DNA of 64,000 nucleotides from Treponema sp. Lineage in GTDB: Bacteria; Spirochaetota; Spirochaetia; Treponematales; Treponemataceae. Where the stretch lies: positions 1 through 64,000 of the forward strand of contig JAEETM010000001.1 in NCBI GenBank assembly GCA_016290335.1. The letters run 5' to 3'. Under the pieces are notes generated by a model that worked only from the letters and a program-made list of their open reading frames with translations, did not search any database and was not told the DNA's origin. The position numbers were made by a program, and so were the translations under genes. Of the stretch, positions 51,815-60,928 are shown one piece after another; the stretch's first letter is position 1, and every line of letters starts with the position of its first letter.

Positions 51815-52492
51815 TCAGTTCAACCTGAACATCAATTCTCGTGCGAGAGATACGAAATATGCAACACCCTGCGAAATCATACTGAAGAACAGAAGCATGA
51901 TAAATATAAATACAAGCATTCCGAACAAAGTAAAGACCGTAAAGACAAGTGTTTTACCAAAACCATATTGATGAATCATCATCATCGCCATAAATATTAG
52001 AGCAGCACACCAAATAAGTGATATATTGCTGAATACTGTATAGAAGGTACCCTCTTCTATTGTAACAAAATTACTCAAGAAGATGATTGGAATCTGAATC
52101 AGCGGATAAGGAGTAAGCGCATAAGCCGTTCCCATATAAATCTGCCCCAGCTTACCTTTACCGTCAAACAGAGTTGTTACACCCCAGTTACAGATACAGA
52201 AAATTGCAAGAGGAAGAAGGATTGTAGCCATCTCCATAAAGATATTTACCTTTTCCCAGTTTCTGTTGTTGAAAAGGAAGCTGGTGTATCGCAATTTCCA
52301 GATGTGTGTGAGCAGCGTAAGTATAATCATAAAGTTAGCTGCAGAATAAGAGCCGCGCTTTGCGTGTATTAAATCCCAGAAACCGTCTGCCGGATGGGTT
52401 ATTACATACAAGCTGTAGCGAAGCGTTTCAAAAAAGTGTCTGTATGTTTCTTTTTTGGTTAATTTCTTTAATCTTCGTGATATATAACTCAT
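51815..52492 (-). CDS. YIP1-family membrane protein
   Basis: 225 residues with about five TM segments in a YIP1 arrangement after a basic cytoplasmic start (SRRLKKLTKKETYRHFFETLRYSLYVITHPADGFWDLIHAKRGS). The motif YAL-TPYPLIQIPI is typical of YIP1 domains. The ATG overlaps the upstream stop by 4 nt. Its companions (DUF5696-like, NHL protein, sugar permeases) form a set also seen in Firmicutes sugar loci; role unknown, possibly scaffolding. Confidence 0.8.
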   Translation of the reverse strand: MSYISRRLKKLTKKETYRHFFETLRYSLYVITHPADGFWDLIHAKRGSYSAANFMIILTLLTHIWKLRYTSFLFNNRNWEKVNIFMEMATILLPLAIFCICNWGVTTLFDGKGKLGQIYMGTAYALTPYPLIQIPIIFLSNFVTIEEGTFYTVFSNISLIWCAALIFMAMMMIHQYGFGKTLVFTVFTLFGMLVFIFIMLLFFSMISQGVAYFVSLARELMFRLN

Positions 52493-53958
52493 AACGTTTT
52501 CATCTCCCAGGCAATTTTCCTACAAATCTTAACAATGATAGGTATGAAAATAATTGCCAAAATCAATGCAAAAACCCAGCCGATATTGTCTTCTACCCAT
52601 TCTTTGCGGTAATACTGATATGCCTTTGAATAATTCTTTTTGTCTCTCTTAAGACGGAAGTAATCCATTGCATCCTTGAACTTATTCTGTCTGAAGCAGG
52701 ATTTACCAAGACCAATGTAAGCAAGGTCGTAGTTACCGTTTTTCTCAAGAACCTTATTCCATTTTTCTGCTGAACCGTCATAATCACCTACAGAATAAAG
52801 CTCAAGAGCTTCGTAGATAAGGTTGCCGTATTCAGTTGGAGTAAAGATTGTGAGAGAAGCATTCATAAGATCTAGAACAATTAAATCTTTACCGATGTGC
52901 TCAATTGCAGATGGTGAACGGAAATAACCGTCAATGTTACCTCTGTTACCAAAAGCAAAAAGCAGGTAGCCCTGGTTATTATAAGCAAAGAGACGACCAC
53001 GTGATTCATCACAAACTACATAAACTTCGTTATCAAGAACAGTAATATCTGTAAAATGTGAAGGATCAGAAATACCGGCGGCATTACTCCACTCAAGGTC
53101 TCCAATTGGAGGATATTCTGCATTTTTAATGAGGATATCGTTTCCAAGTGCATTAAGTCGGCGGATTGGTTTAGCTTTATCTGAACGCAAATCCCACTGA
53201 CTGAAGGTTTTTAATACACTGTAGATAAAGCCTTCGTTATCAATATAAGCATTTGAATATTCAGTAGGAACAAAGGATTCCATTTGAGCTCTCTGTGCCC
53301 TTGTAGAAAAATATTTTTTCCATACATAAGTTGAAAAGTCATAATTTACTTCGCTGGCACCATAGAAGCCTGTAAAGGAACCATCATACTCATATTTCAA
53401 GAAACCTTTATTAACGTTCTTTGCAATTACATAAGCTCGTCCCTTTGAATCTGCAACAACTTTCTGAGGGAAGAAGGTCTTTCCTTTCTCATAAGTTGGA
53501 TCATCAGGTTCTGTAAGACTGAGAACGTAATTCAAATCTGAATCAAGCTTAACAACTCGTCCGTTGCCTGTATCTGCAATAAAGAAGGAACCGTCTTCCT
53601 GGTTTACAAAGATATCCATTGGACCATTAAAGGTTTCTGTAACCTGACCGCCAGAATAAAATCTGTCTATTACACGGTTAAGGGAAACAGTTTTGTTATC
53701 TCCGTAAACTAATTCAATAATTCGGTTGTTATCTGTATCGACAATGTAAATTAAATTATCGATTGCAAACATTCCGGCAGGACTTTTTAATCCTACATCG
53801 AGGTCAAGATCATCTGCATACAAAACAGATGAAACTCTGTAAACATCCGGGGATTTTTCAATTTCGCCCCAGTAATCATAAATGTATGTATCTCCTTTGG
53901 CAAAAAGACCGGCACAAAGTGAGATAAAACATACTGCTGTTAATAATATTTTTTTCAT
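52489..53958 (-). CDS. Exported NHL-repeat/TPR protein with C-terminal TM anchor
   Basis: 489 residues from the ATG at 53958; a GTG at 53967 is also in frame. Signal peptide KKILLTAVCFISLCAGLFAKG. NHL-type beta-propeller repeats run from about 45 to 370 (LKSPAGMFAIDNLIYIVDTDNNRIIEL, FNGPMDIFVNQEDGSFFIADTGNGRVVKL, FRSPSAIEHIGKDLIVLDLMNASLTIF). TPR-like helices follow (about 385-440, EALELYSVGDYDGSAEKWNKVLEKNGNYDLAYIGLGK), then a TM helix WVFALILAIIFIPIIVKIC. It is anchored with the propeller outside, possibly as a docking platform. Confidence 0.88.
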   Translation of the reverse strand: MKKILLTAVCFISLCAGLFAKGDTYIYDYWGEIEKSPDVYRVSSVLYADDLDLDVGLKSPAGMFAIDNLIYIVDTDNNRIIELVYGDNKTVSLNRVIDRFYSGGQVTETFNGPMDIFVNQEDGSFFIADTGNGRVVKLDSDLNYVLSLTEPDDPTYEKGKTFFPQKVVADSKGRAYVIAKNVNKGFLKYEYDGSFTGFYGASEVNYDFSTYVWKKYFSTRAQRAQMESFVPTEYSNAYIDNEGFIYSVLKTFSQWDLRSDKAKPIRRLNALGNDILIKNAEYPPIGDLEWSNAAGISDPSHFTDITVLDNEVYVVCDESRGRLFAYNNQGYLLFAFGNRGNIDGYFRSPSAIEHIGKDLIVLDLMNASLTIFTPTEYGNLIYEALELYSVGDYDGSAEKWNKVLEKNGNYDLAYIGLGKSCFRQNKFKDAMDYFRLKRDKKNYSKAYQYYRKEWVEDNIGWVFALILAIIFIPIIVKICRKIAWEMKTL

Positions 53959-53969
53959 ACTCACCACCG

Positions 53970-54872
53970 TTAATCCTTCAAACCAGAAGAAGCCATAGTT
54001 TCCATAATCTGGCTCTGAGAGAAGATAAAGAAAATGATTGGTACAGACATTGTAAATACGATTACGGCTTGAGATTGTCCCATTCGGGCAATACCACCAA
54101 GCTGAATCTGATCCAATGCATAACGGAGCATCTTTTTAGCTTCTGTATAGATGTAAGTTGTCTGAGGGTTATTCCACAAACCATTTATTGAGAAGATTGA
54201 AATTGTAAGCCAGGCTGGTCTTACGTTAGGCATTACGAGCTTCCAGAAAATTGTAAACTCACGTGCACCGTCAATCTTTGCAGCTTCAATCAGCGACATT
54301 GGGAAGCCTTCCATAAACTGCTTCATAAGGAAGAGTCCTAATGAACCACCTATGGCCGGCAGTATTAAAGCCCAGTATGTGTCTACAATGTGAAGCTTAC
54401 ACATAATCAAATAGTTAGGAATACCAGTTACGTAACCACTGAACATCAAGGCAACAACTGCAATTCTAAAGAAGAGGTTTCCACCAGGGAAATTGTATTT
54501 TGCAAGAACGTAAGCTGCCATAGAAGCTATGATTACGTGGCCTAAGGTACCGGCAAGTGTTACGAAAATTGTGTTGAATACATAGCGTGTAAATGGTACC
54601 CACTGTGACTGGCTTAAGGTTACGAACAAGTCTGTATAGTTACGGAAGGTAGGATTCCGTGGGAATACAGTTGGCGGCCTTTTTAAAAGTTCATCGAGAG
54701 GTTTGAGAGAGCTTGCAATTGAGAATACAAGCGGGAAAACCATCATCATTGAACATAATGCCAGGAAAATATAGATTCCAACGTCACCACCAAGAGAGCG
54801 GTTCGGTTTTCTTCTGTGTTTATAGTGATGAATTACAGGACCTTCCTGAAGATATTTATTTTTTCTGCTCAT
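53970..54872 (-). CDS. Carbohydrate ABC transporter permease (MalG/CUT1 type)
   Basis: 300 residues from the ATG at 54872, chosen for GGAGG 8 nt upstream; an earlier TTG at 54887 is unlikely. About six TM segments; coupling loop LIEAAKIDGAREFTIFWKLVMPNVRP. It ends 12 nt before the NHL gene. First permease pair of the operon, most likely partner of the 1012-aa binding protein. Confidence 0.94.
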   Translation of the reverse strand: MSRKNKYLQEGPVIHHYKHRRKPNRSLGGDVGIYIFLALCSMMMVFPLVFSIASSLKPLDELLKRPPTVFPRNPTFRNYTDLFVTLSQSQWVPFTRYVFNTIFVTLAGTLGHVIIASMAAYVLAKYNFPGGNLFFRIAVVALMFSGYVTGIPNYLIMCKLHIVDTYWALILPAIGGSLGLFLMKQFMEGFPMSLIEAAKIDGAREFTIFWKLVMPNVRPAWLTISIFSINGLWNNPQTTYIYTEAKKMLRYALDQIQLGGIARMGQSQAVIVFTMSVPIIFFIFSQSQIMETMASSGLKD

Positions 54873-54887
54873 TTTCAATACCTCCAA

Positions 54888-55826
54888 TTAGTGTCCAACT
54901 CTGCTCAAGAGAGCCTGAATTACTTTGTTACAAAGAATCATAGTAATAAACAATATGGTTGCAATTGCAGAAGCATAACCCATTTCAAATCGGGTGAAAC
55001 CATAGTCGAACAAGTGTGTAACAACGGTTCGTACACAATAGTCTGTAGAAGGATAACCTGCCAGAGCCATTGGAACATCACAAACGTTGAAGGCACTTGT
55101 AATTGACATAACTGCTCCGAACAGCAGCATTGGCTTCATATTAGGAAGAGTAATGTACCACAATTCCTGCCAGCGGTTCTGAATACCGTCGATATAGCCT
55201 GCTTCGTACTGTGCCTGATCAATACCTTTAAGACCTGCAACAAAAGAAAGGAAGCCTGCACCAAGAGACATCCAGAGAATTACAGGAATAATTACTTTCA
55301 TTACATTACGAGGATCTGTAAGGAACATTACAGGCTGATTAACTAAACCTGTTTTAATGAGCCACTGGTTAATCCATCCGTACTGGTCATCATTGAAAAG
55401 CTCTTTGAAAATGAGGTATGCAGAACCTGCAATTGATGGAGCATAGAAGAAGAATACTACGAGTGTTCTTACCCATTTTGGAAGCTCGTTGATGAGCCAG
55501 GCAAAAATGAAAGCCATAATGTATCCTACAGGACCGGTAATAATAGCGATAAAGAATGTGTTCTTTACAGCTATGGCAAATACTTCATCCTGCAGAAAAA
55601 GATTTATATAGTTTCTTACGCCGATAAACTCTGGCTTTTCCAAAATATTAAAGTTTGTAAAACCATAGTAAATTGAGTTTATCATTGGAAGAACATTAAA
55701 GGTCAGAAACAAAACGGCATACGGCAAAAGGAAAGCATAGCAAACCTTCATCACCTTAGCTCTGTGTATTGTTTCTGAAAGCTGAGTCTGTTTTTTATTA
55801 AAATATTTTGACCATTTTCCGCTCAT
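54888..55826 (-). CDS. Carbohydrate ABC transporter permease (MalF/CUT1 type)
   Basis: 312 residues from the ATG at 55826, with AAGGAG 6 nt upstream; a frame to 55847 overlaps the previous gene. About six TM segments; coupling loop QYEAGYIDGIQNRWQELWYITLPNMKP. Basic cytoplasmic start SGKWSKYFNKKQTQL. Tightly coupled to the binding protein upstream and the MalG-type permease downstream. Confidence 0.94.
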   Translation of the reverse strand: MSGKWSKYFNKKQTQLSETIHRAKVMKVCYAFLLPYAVLFLTFNVLPMINSIYYGFTNFNILEKPEFIGVRNYINLFLQDEVFAIAVKNTFFIAIITGPVGYIMAFIFAWLINELPKWVRTLVVFFFYAPSIAGSAYLIFKELFNDDQYGWINQWLIKTGLVNQPVMFLTDPRNVMKVIIPVILWMSLGAGFLSFVAGLKGIDQAQYEAGYIDGIQNRWQELWYITLPNMKPMLLFGAVMSITSAFNVCDVPMALAGYPSTDYCVRTVVTHLFDYGFTRFEMGYASAIATILFITMILCNKVIQALLSRVGH

Positions 55827-55836
55827 AATATTCTCC

Positions 55837-58800
55837 TTAATCTTCAACAGGTAAGTTGAATTCCTGACGCTTACGCTTTAACTCTTCGTTAATCTTACGT
55901 GCATAGTCAATAAGCGTTTCTCGTGCATCATCTTTCTCGTTGATAACTTTTCGTGTACCGTTAACTACATGGCGTGGTGTATAGTAACTTCCAGGTACTT
56001 CAGGAACACCGATTGTTTCATCAAGAGATTTTTCAAGAACTTCAATCTGTGCTGTTTTCCATGAAAGCTGTTTAAGAGCTTCTACGTTAGCAGTTGCGTA
56101 TCGTGCAGAAGAACCAAGTACAGCTTCCATTTCGCGACCAAAGCGAACCTGTGTTTCTGTTGAAGCCCACCATTTCATGAACTTCCAGGCATCCTGAATG
56201 CGGTTTTCGTTCTTCATTACAGTAGCCCATGTTTTTTCGTCTACACCAGGAACAGCACCCTTTTCAAAGGTTCTTCCGTTGTAAGCGCTGTAAACAAGTT
56301 CTTTTGTATTAGACAAATCAAGGTCATCAAGGTTGATACCCTTCTTAATCATCATAGTACATACGGTACCGGCAATGTTAGAGCGGTCGATACTTCCGTC
56401 TTCTTTTTCTGTACCAAGAATGTAGGTAAAGTCCCAAAGACCACGGATTTCTGGAGCACCAACAACAAGTGTGTTATAAGTAGAATAGTTAGCAACACCG
56501 AGTGGCATTTCTCCTGTACGGAAACGGCTCATAAAGTCATAAACAACCGGGAGACCATAGCTGTTGAACAAGCTTGTGTAAACCTTAAAGGCTGCAACAC
56601 CTTCCTCACTGTCTATAACGGTTTTCATACCGCTTGGGTTGTAAACCTGTCCGCCGTTCTGATAAAGCATTGAATAGAACATAGACAAATCAGGAGTTAC
56701 AATGTTTGGATAAGGAATACCAACTGTGAGGTTGTTACCCTGGAGTGTCGGGAGGATTTCGATTAAGTCTTCCCAAGTCTGAGGAACCTCAAGCTCAAGC
56801 TGTTCAAGAATGTCTTTGCGGTAGAAAAGGAGGTTGAAGGATTCTGTTTCAGGAAGAGCGTAAAGGCCGCCATCATACTGATAAGGAACATAAGCACTTG
56901 GCTTGAACCAGGTGAGAACATCTTCACAGTCTGGGAAACGCATAAGGTTTACGTCGGCATTACGCAAAGCATAGTCTACAGGAGCTGAAGAATAAATTGA
57001 AATTACAACATCAGGTCCGTTACCGGCAACTACCGCATTAAGCAGTGAGTTCTGGTTGATAAGCTTTACATTTACTTTAATGTCTGAATTAGGTGTAAAG
57101 GAATCGTCAACCATATTCTTAAGAATCTGGCTCTGGTCACGACCGGTTACAATCCATACTTCGATAAGGTGTTCTGCGCCCTTTTCGTAAACATCACCAA
57201 GACTTGCAGAATCTACAAAGAAGGATGTAAAGAATGAAAGAACTTCGTGCTTAGCGTTTTTAATAAAGCCTGCTCTAACCGGCTTGATTTTATCGTTAGC
57301 ACCCTGAACAAGAATATAGTCTACATCAAGCTTTGATTCTGTCATTGTAAGAAGTGAAGAACCAAGTGATGTAATATTATCTTTAAAGTTGGCAAAAGCC
57401 TGTGTGATTTTATCTGGACGTTTATAGAACTGTTCAAGCTGAATGGCAAGAGTTTCTGCCGGAGCAATCTTATCTGATTTTTCACCAGTTATTGCAACAA
57501 ACTGGTCGATAAGCTTGTAAAGTCGGCAGCTTTCAATGTGCATTGCTTCAACTTCGTTCGGATAAACCTTATCAATTTCATAATCACGGAAGGCATCTGG
57601 ATAAGTACCTGTAAGAACAAGAATTGTTCGGTAAACCTGATTAAGACGGAAAATACTGTCCTGAAGTTCGTTTATGATTGAACCAACTTCGCCAAGGGTA
57701 ACTTCCAGTCTGATTTTGTGGGTTCCCTTTGTAAAATAGAACTTGAATGGCTTTTTATCTGCACCGGCTAAAGTGCGAAGCTTCCAGTCTGTGCTATATT
57801 CAAAACCAACGTTCTTTAAATCTTCAATTGGGATTTCGCCATCGATGTATACTGAACGGCAGGCAAGGTAACCGCGCTGATAAAGCTGACGTGCCTTAAT
57901 GGAAATTGTGTACCAGCCATTTTCAGGGATTTCCATATCCCATTCAATCCACTGTCCAGGAGCTTTCCAGGAATCGCCGCCGGTAAAGTTCAAAATTGTA
58001 TTTTTAACGCTGTAAGGTTCGGTTGTAGCAGAAGATCGGTCGTATCTGGCGAACAAAGAAGGATCTGAACGGAGAACAGAGTTCTCACCCTGAATCTTAA
58101 CCACTGCCGGTTTTCCTTCATAAGAATCTGGATTAGACGGCATTTTTTTCAGATACTGCTCATAAGAATCATAAGTAACTACAGGAACAAGAGAAAGCTT
58201 GCTTATTGCTACAGGCTCATTTGTTGCTGTAAGGGAGATTGTGTTAGGACCTGCTGTAAAATAAAAACGATAAGGCTCTACCTCATAGCCCAAATCATTC
58301 TTAAAATAAGCTGTCTGATAATCAAAGATTTCTACCTGTGACGGGCGGATATTGTTTCCGCGGTTATCAAACTTTACAGGACCTCCATCCCTCCAGAGTC
58401 TGAAGAAGGAAAGGTTTTCTGCTCCAGAGAAAGGATTTTCTCCATTGATTTTAAGAGAGCGTTCGATAGTGACGTTTCTTGAAGGAGTACCAATATATTC
58501 CATACGAATGTTATAGTACCCGGTTTCAGGAACATCAAAATTCCAAGTTACCGTTGAATCTTCATCGGTAATCACTACATCTTTACCCTTATAGTTGTTT
58601 TCAACATGTACGCCAGTTGACGCTTCTTCATCATAAGCAAAAACGTCCAAGTTAACAGTTGACTTAGCACTTTTTGCATTAGGATGCTCAGCCAAGTACT
58701 CACTGTAGCTCTTGGTTGCGCTTACGGATCCTTTCAGTGAAGAAAAATCAACGTTCTCATACTTTTCATGAAAATCTTTTTCAGGTAAAAGGCTCGAAAT

Positions 58801-58875
58801 TGCGAAAACTAAAATAATTGCAGCTATGGCAATCAAGAAGTTTCGCAAGGTCTTGTTAATTTTTATTCCTACCAT
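55837..58875 (-). CDS. Membrane-anchored 1012-aa solute-binding protein with two carbohydrate-binding-like domains
   Basis: 1012 residues. A TM anchor (about 10-30, FLIAIAAIILVFAISSLL) lacks a lipobox. Two beta-sandwich modules follow (about 80-230 and 250-400), each with the pattern of CBM-like domains (WNFDVPETGYYNIRMEYIG; IEWDMEIPENGWYTISIKARQ). A helical region (about 410-560) leads to the solute-binding domain (about 575-960; AVVAGNGPDVVISIYSSAPVDYALRNA, YDGGLYALPETESFNLLFYRKDIL). It heads the operon and probably feeds the first permease pair. The ATG has no ribosome-binding site; an extended -10 box lies 9 nt upstream. Confidence 0.9.
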   Translation of the reverse strand: MVGIKINKTLRNFLIAIAAIILVFAISSLLPEKDFHEKYENVDFSSLKGSVSATKSYSEYLAEHPNAKSAKSTVNLDVFAYDEEASTGVHVENNYKGKDVVITDEDSTVTWNFDVPETGYYNIRMEYIGTPSRNVTIERSLKINGENPFSGAENLSFFRLWRDGGPVKFDNRGNNIRPSQVEIFDYQTAYFKNDLGYEVEPYRFYFTAGPNTISLTATNEPVAISKLSLVPVVTYDSYEQYLKKMPSNPDSYEGKPAVVKIQGENSVLRSDPSLFARYDRSSATTEPYSVKNTILNFTGGDSWKAPGQWIEWDMEIPENGWYTISIKARQLYQRGYLACRSVYIDGEIPIEDLKNVGFEYSTDWKLRTLAGADKKPFKFYFTKGTHKIRLEVTLGEVGSIINELQDSIFRLNQVYRTILVLTGTYPDAFRDYEIDKVYPNEVEAMHIESCRLYKLIDQFVAITGEKSDKIAPAETLAIQLEQFYKRPDKITQAFANFKDNITSLGSSLLTMTESKLDVDYILVQGANDKIKPVRAGFIKNAKHEVLSFFTSFFVDSASLGDVYEKGAEHLIEVWIVTGRDQSQILKNMVDDSFTPNSDIKVNVKLINQNSLLNAVVAGNGPDVVISIYSSAPVDYALRNADVNLMRFPDCEDVLTWFKPSAYVPYQYDGGLYALPETESFNLLFYRKDILEQLELEVPQTWEDLIEILPTLQGNNLTVGIPYPNIVTPDLSMFYSMLYQNGGQVYNPSGMKTVIDSEEGVAAFKVYTSLFNSYGLPVVYDFMSRFRTGEMPLGVANYSTYNTLVVGAPEIRGLWDFTYILGTEKEDGSIDRSNIAGTVCTMMIKKGINLDDLDLSNTKELVYSAYNGRTFEKGAVPGVDEKTWATVMKNENRIQDAWKFMKWWASTETQVRFGREMEAVLGSSARYATANVEALKQLSWKTAQIEVLEKSLDETIGVPEVPGSYYTPRHVVNGTRKVINEKDDARETLIDYARKINEELKRKRQEFNLPVED

Positions 58876-58884
58876 AATGTTACC

Positions 58885-58893
58885 ATTATATCA
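58885..58893 (-). promoter_or_regulatory. Extended -10 promoter of the transport operon
   Basis: TGATATAAT on the minus strand ends 9 nt before the ATG at 58875. A weak TTTCAT lies 16 nt upstream. The leader would be about 2-3 nt. Confidence 0.55.
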
Positions 58894-59031
58894 TAACAAA
58901 AAATTTATGAAATAGGTAAAACGCTACAATTACAAAAATTTACATTTTTATAATAACTTTTTTCAATTTTTTAGCTTTTTTTAAGCTCTTTTTAAGTGTC
59001 TTTTTAGCCTTTTGAGACCATCCTTCAAGAT

Positions 59032-59355
59032 TTATTTTTTGAAGTACTTGTTGAACTCATCATCAGTATGAGGAGCCTTGCTTTCAGGATCTGATTTCTC
59101 AGAAGCAGAAGAATTGCGGGCTTCATCAGAATCAATATTTGCACTCTTCATATTTTCAACATCATCGTTATCTGAAACACTTGCTTCCGGCATTACCAGA
59201 GCAGCAATAAGATAAAGAATAACACCTACTCCCTTGAACAAAGCAACAAGACATACACAGATTCTTACGATTGTAGGGTCAATCTTAAAATATTCAGCAA
59301 GGCCACCACAAACACCAAAAAGCATTTTCTTATTTGATTTTCTAAGTTTTTTCAT
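59032..59355 (-). CDS. PspC-domain membrane protein
   Basis: 107 residues. KKLRKSNKKMLFGVCGGLAEYFKIDPTIVRICVCLVALFKGVGVILYLIAALVMPEA is a PspC domain with one TM hairpin-like region at about 30-55; the tail is acidic and disordered (DEARNSSASEKSDPESKAPHTDDE). GGAG lies about 8 nt before the ATG. In other bacteria PspC-type proteins respond to envelope stress; here it is downstream of a HAAS/DUF4097 protein and PadR regulator, a likely regulon. Confidence 0.9.
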   Translation of the reverse strand: MKKLRKSNKKMLFGVCGGLAEYFKIDPTIVRICVCLVALFKGVGVILYLIAALVMPEASVSDNDDVENMKSANIDSDEARNSSASEKSDPESKAPHTDDEFNKYFKK

Positions 59356-59377
59356 TTTCTATTCTCCTGAGTTTAAA

Positions 59378-59404
59378 GAAACGCGAGCAGTCGCGCAGCG
59401 TTTC
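59378..59404. promoter_or_regulatory. Hairpin upstream of pspC-like gene
   Basis: GAAACGC and GCGTTTC enclose 13 nt. It lies between the DUF4097 gene and the PspC gene and has no T run in either direction. It may be an mRNA-processing site or a leader structure. Confidence 0.4.
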
Positions 59405-59465
59405 ATTGAATTGCATAATAGCAGATTTGGAACGTTTACGTTTCAAATCTTCCTTTTTTAGTTTA

Positions 59466-60422
59466 CTAAAATCTATGAAGCGCAATGTTTACGCTTCCCA
59501 TACCGCAGTTTACAGAAAAATGATTGTCTTTTTTTACATCTGCAAACTTCTGGCATACACCGCTGTATTTTTCATCATTGAACTTGAACTCACCAAGTCC
59601 AACTTTAACATCATAAGAGCACTCTTTTGCATCGCCCTGCAAATCAAGCTTGATTGAACCCATTCCGCAGTCGATATCTGAACGTCCAGTAAGCACACCT
59701 TCTACCTTAATGTTGCCCATTCCGCATCTGATATTTACATTGTTTCCGTGCACATTTTTAAGAACAAGACTTCCAGCTTCAACTTCAAAGCTACCCTTCT
59801 GACATTCAATGAAAACATCCTTTGTTCTGAAATTGCCTGCTCCAATAAGGATTTTACACTTATTTACTTTTGCTTTTTCCGGAACAGTGATTAAGATTCT
59901 TGGAACAATTCTGGTTACCTTTTCGTGATTCCAGAAATTAAGGACATTAAGCTTTTTAAGATTTTTTACAACGAGTGTACCTTCTGAATCTATCCGGCAA
60001 AGGAAGTTATCCCTCATCACACCTCTTGTTTCTACAGAATACTTATCGCCGGAAACTAAAACTACATCAGCAGCACCAAACTGGAACTCTATGCCTTTAA
60101 CTTCAGATTCCTTAAACTGGAAGTACATTGCATCACTTCTTCCGTCCGAGTTAGATGCTTCTGCCTTTGATTTTTTACCTTCAGCATCAGCTTCTTCATC
60201 AGCCTTTTTGCTATTTTTATCTGTTTCTACAAGCGCATTTGCAAACTTTTCGATAATTGAAGCGGCTACTTCTTCAGGACTACCAAGCTCCTTCATAACC
60301 TTTTCGTCATCGTTAGCTTCGTCAAAATAATCAGCGTAATACTGAAGAGCTTCTTCCTGCTCATCTACAGTAAGCGATTGAATGTTACTCTTCAATGCCT
60401 TCATGTACTCTTCTCTAGTCAT
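59466..60422 (-). CDS. HAAS/DUF1700-DUF4097 fusion protein (putative regulator-linked adhesin-like protein)
   Basis: 318 residues. The N-terminal part (about 1-65: TREEYMKALKSNIQSLTVDEQEEALQYYADYFDEAND) is the HAAS/DUF1700 cap; a disordered acidic linker follows (about 68-95), then a DUF4097-type beta-helix (about 100-318) with the recurring motif CGMGxI at three places (IRCGMGNIKV, IDCGMGSIKL, VNCGMGSVNI). Most relatives have these as two proteins. No TM segment or signal peptide is visible, unusual for the family. AGGAG lies 8 nt before the ATG, which overlaps padR by 8 nt. Confidence 0.85.
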   Translation of the reverse strand: MTREEYMKALKSNIQSLTVDEQEEALQYYADYFDEANDDEKVMKELGSPEEVAASIIEKFANALVETDKNSKKADEEADAEGKKSKAEASNSDGRSDAMYFQFKESEVKGIEFQFGAADVVLVSGDKYSVETRGVMRDNFLCRIDSEGTLVVKNLKKLNVLNFWNHEKVTRIVPRILITVPEKAKVNKCKILIGAGNFRTKDVFIECQKGSFEVEAGSLVLKNVHGNNVNIRCGMGNIKVEGVLTGRSDIDCGMGSIKLDLQGDAKECSYDVKVGLGEFKFNDEKYSGVCQKFADVKKDNHFSVNCGMGSVNIALHRF

Positions 60423-60735
60423 TTTTTTCTTCTCCTAAAAGTATTAAGTCTAGATTTTTTCTATAAGAAATCCATTCCCTTCTATAATTATCCAGCAGAA
60501 TCATTCCGTTGGAGGTGATTTTATAGTAGCGGCGATTTCTCCCCTGGAACTCCATATCGTACGTTTCCAAGTATCCGTCCTTTTGTAGGCGCCTTAAGAC
60601 AGGATACAGCGTACTTTCTGAAACTTCCACAACATTTCGGACATCCTGCGTAATCTTATAACCATAGGTACCTTCACGCGAAACAACGGAAAGAACAACG
60701 GCATCCAAAAGCGCAGAACCTGTTGTAAATACCAT
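60415..60735 (-). CDS. PadR-family transcriptional regulator
   Basis: 106 residues. The winged helix VVLSVVSREGTYGYKITQDVRNVVEVSESTLYPVLRRLQKDGYLETYDME and the wing with GRNRRYYKITSNG are typical PadR. AAGGAG lies upstream of the ATG. The promoter carries an 18-bp AT-rich palindrome over the -10, so autorepression is likely. PadR genes often precede DUF1700/DUF4097 genes, as here. Confidence 0.93.
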   Translation of the reverse strand: MVFTTGSALLDAVVLSVVSREGTYGYKITQDVRNVVEVSESTLYPVLRRLQKDGYLETYDMEFQGRNRRYYKITSNGMILLDNYRREWISYRKNLDLILLGEEKND

Positions 60736-60766
60736 ATTACAACTCCTTTAATATCATTTATACTTA

Positions 60767-60796
60767 TATATTATATATAATATAGTATTGTGTCAA
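60767..60796 (-). promoter_or_regulatory. padR promoter with overlapping palindrome
   Basis: TTGACA (60791-60796) is a perfect -35. Downstream is an 18-bp perfect palindrome TATATTATATATAATATA (60767-60784), which contains TATAAT 15 nt and TAATAT 17 nt away. A repressor bound there would cover the -10 box. Confidence 0.7.
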
Positions 60797-60910
60797 GAAA
60801 AATATTATATTTTTATAAAAAATTATTGCTTATTTTGGATTTATTATCAATCAAACACTCATTTCCCAACTCCTCAATCACTCATTTATATAGAATCAAC
60901 TATAAATATA

Positions 60911-60919
60911 TGCTATTCT
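60911..60919 (+). promoter_or_regulatory. Extended -10 promoter of the 8-TM protein
   Basis: TGCTATTCT (TGnTATnnT) ends 9 nt before the ATG at 60929, and no ribosome-binding site is visible. Confidence 0.4.
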
Positions 60920-60928
60920 ATACGTATC

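Noticed and set aside
60788..60928. Longer N-terminus for the 8-TM protein
   Set aside because: It would overlap the padR promoter region and has no start signal; composition is non-coding AT-rich.
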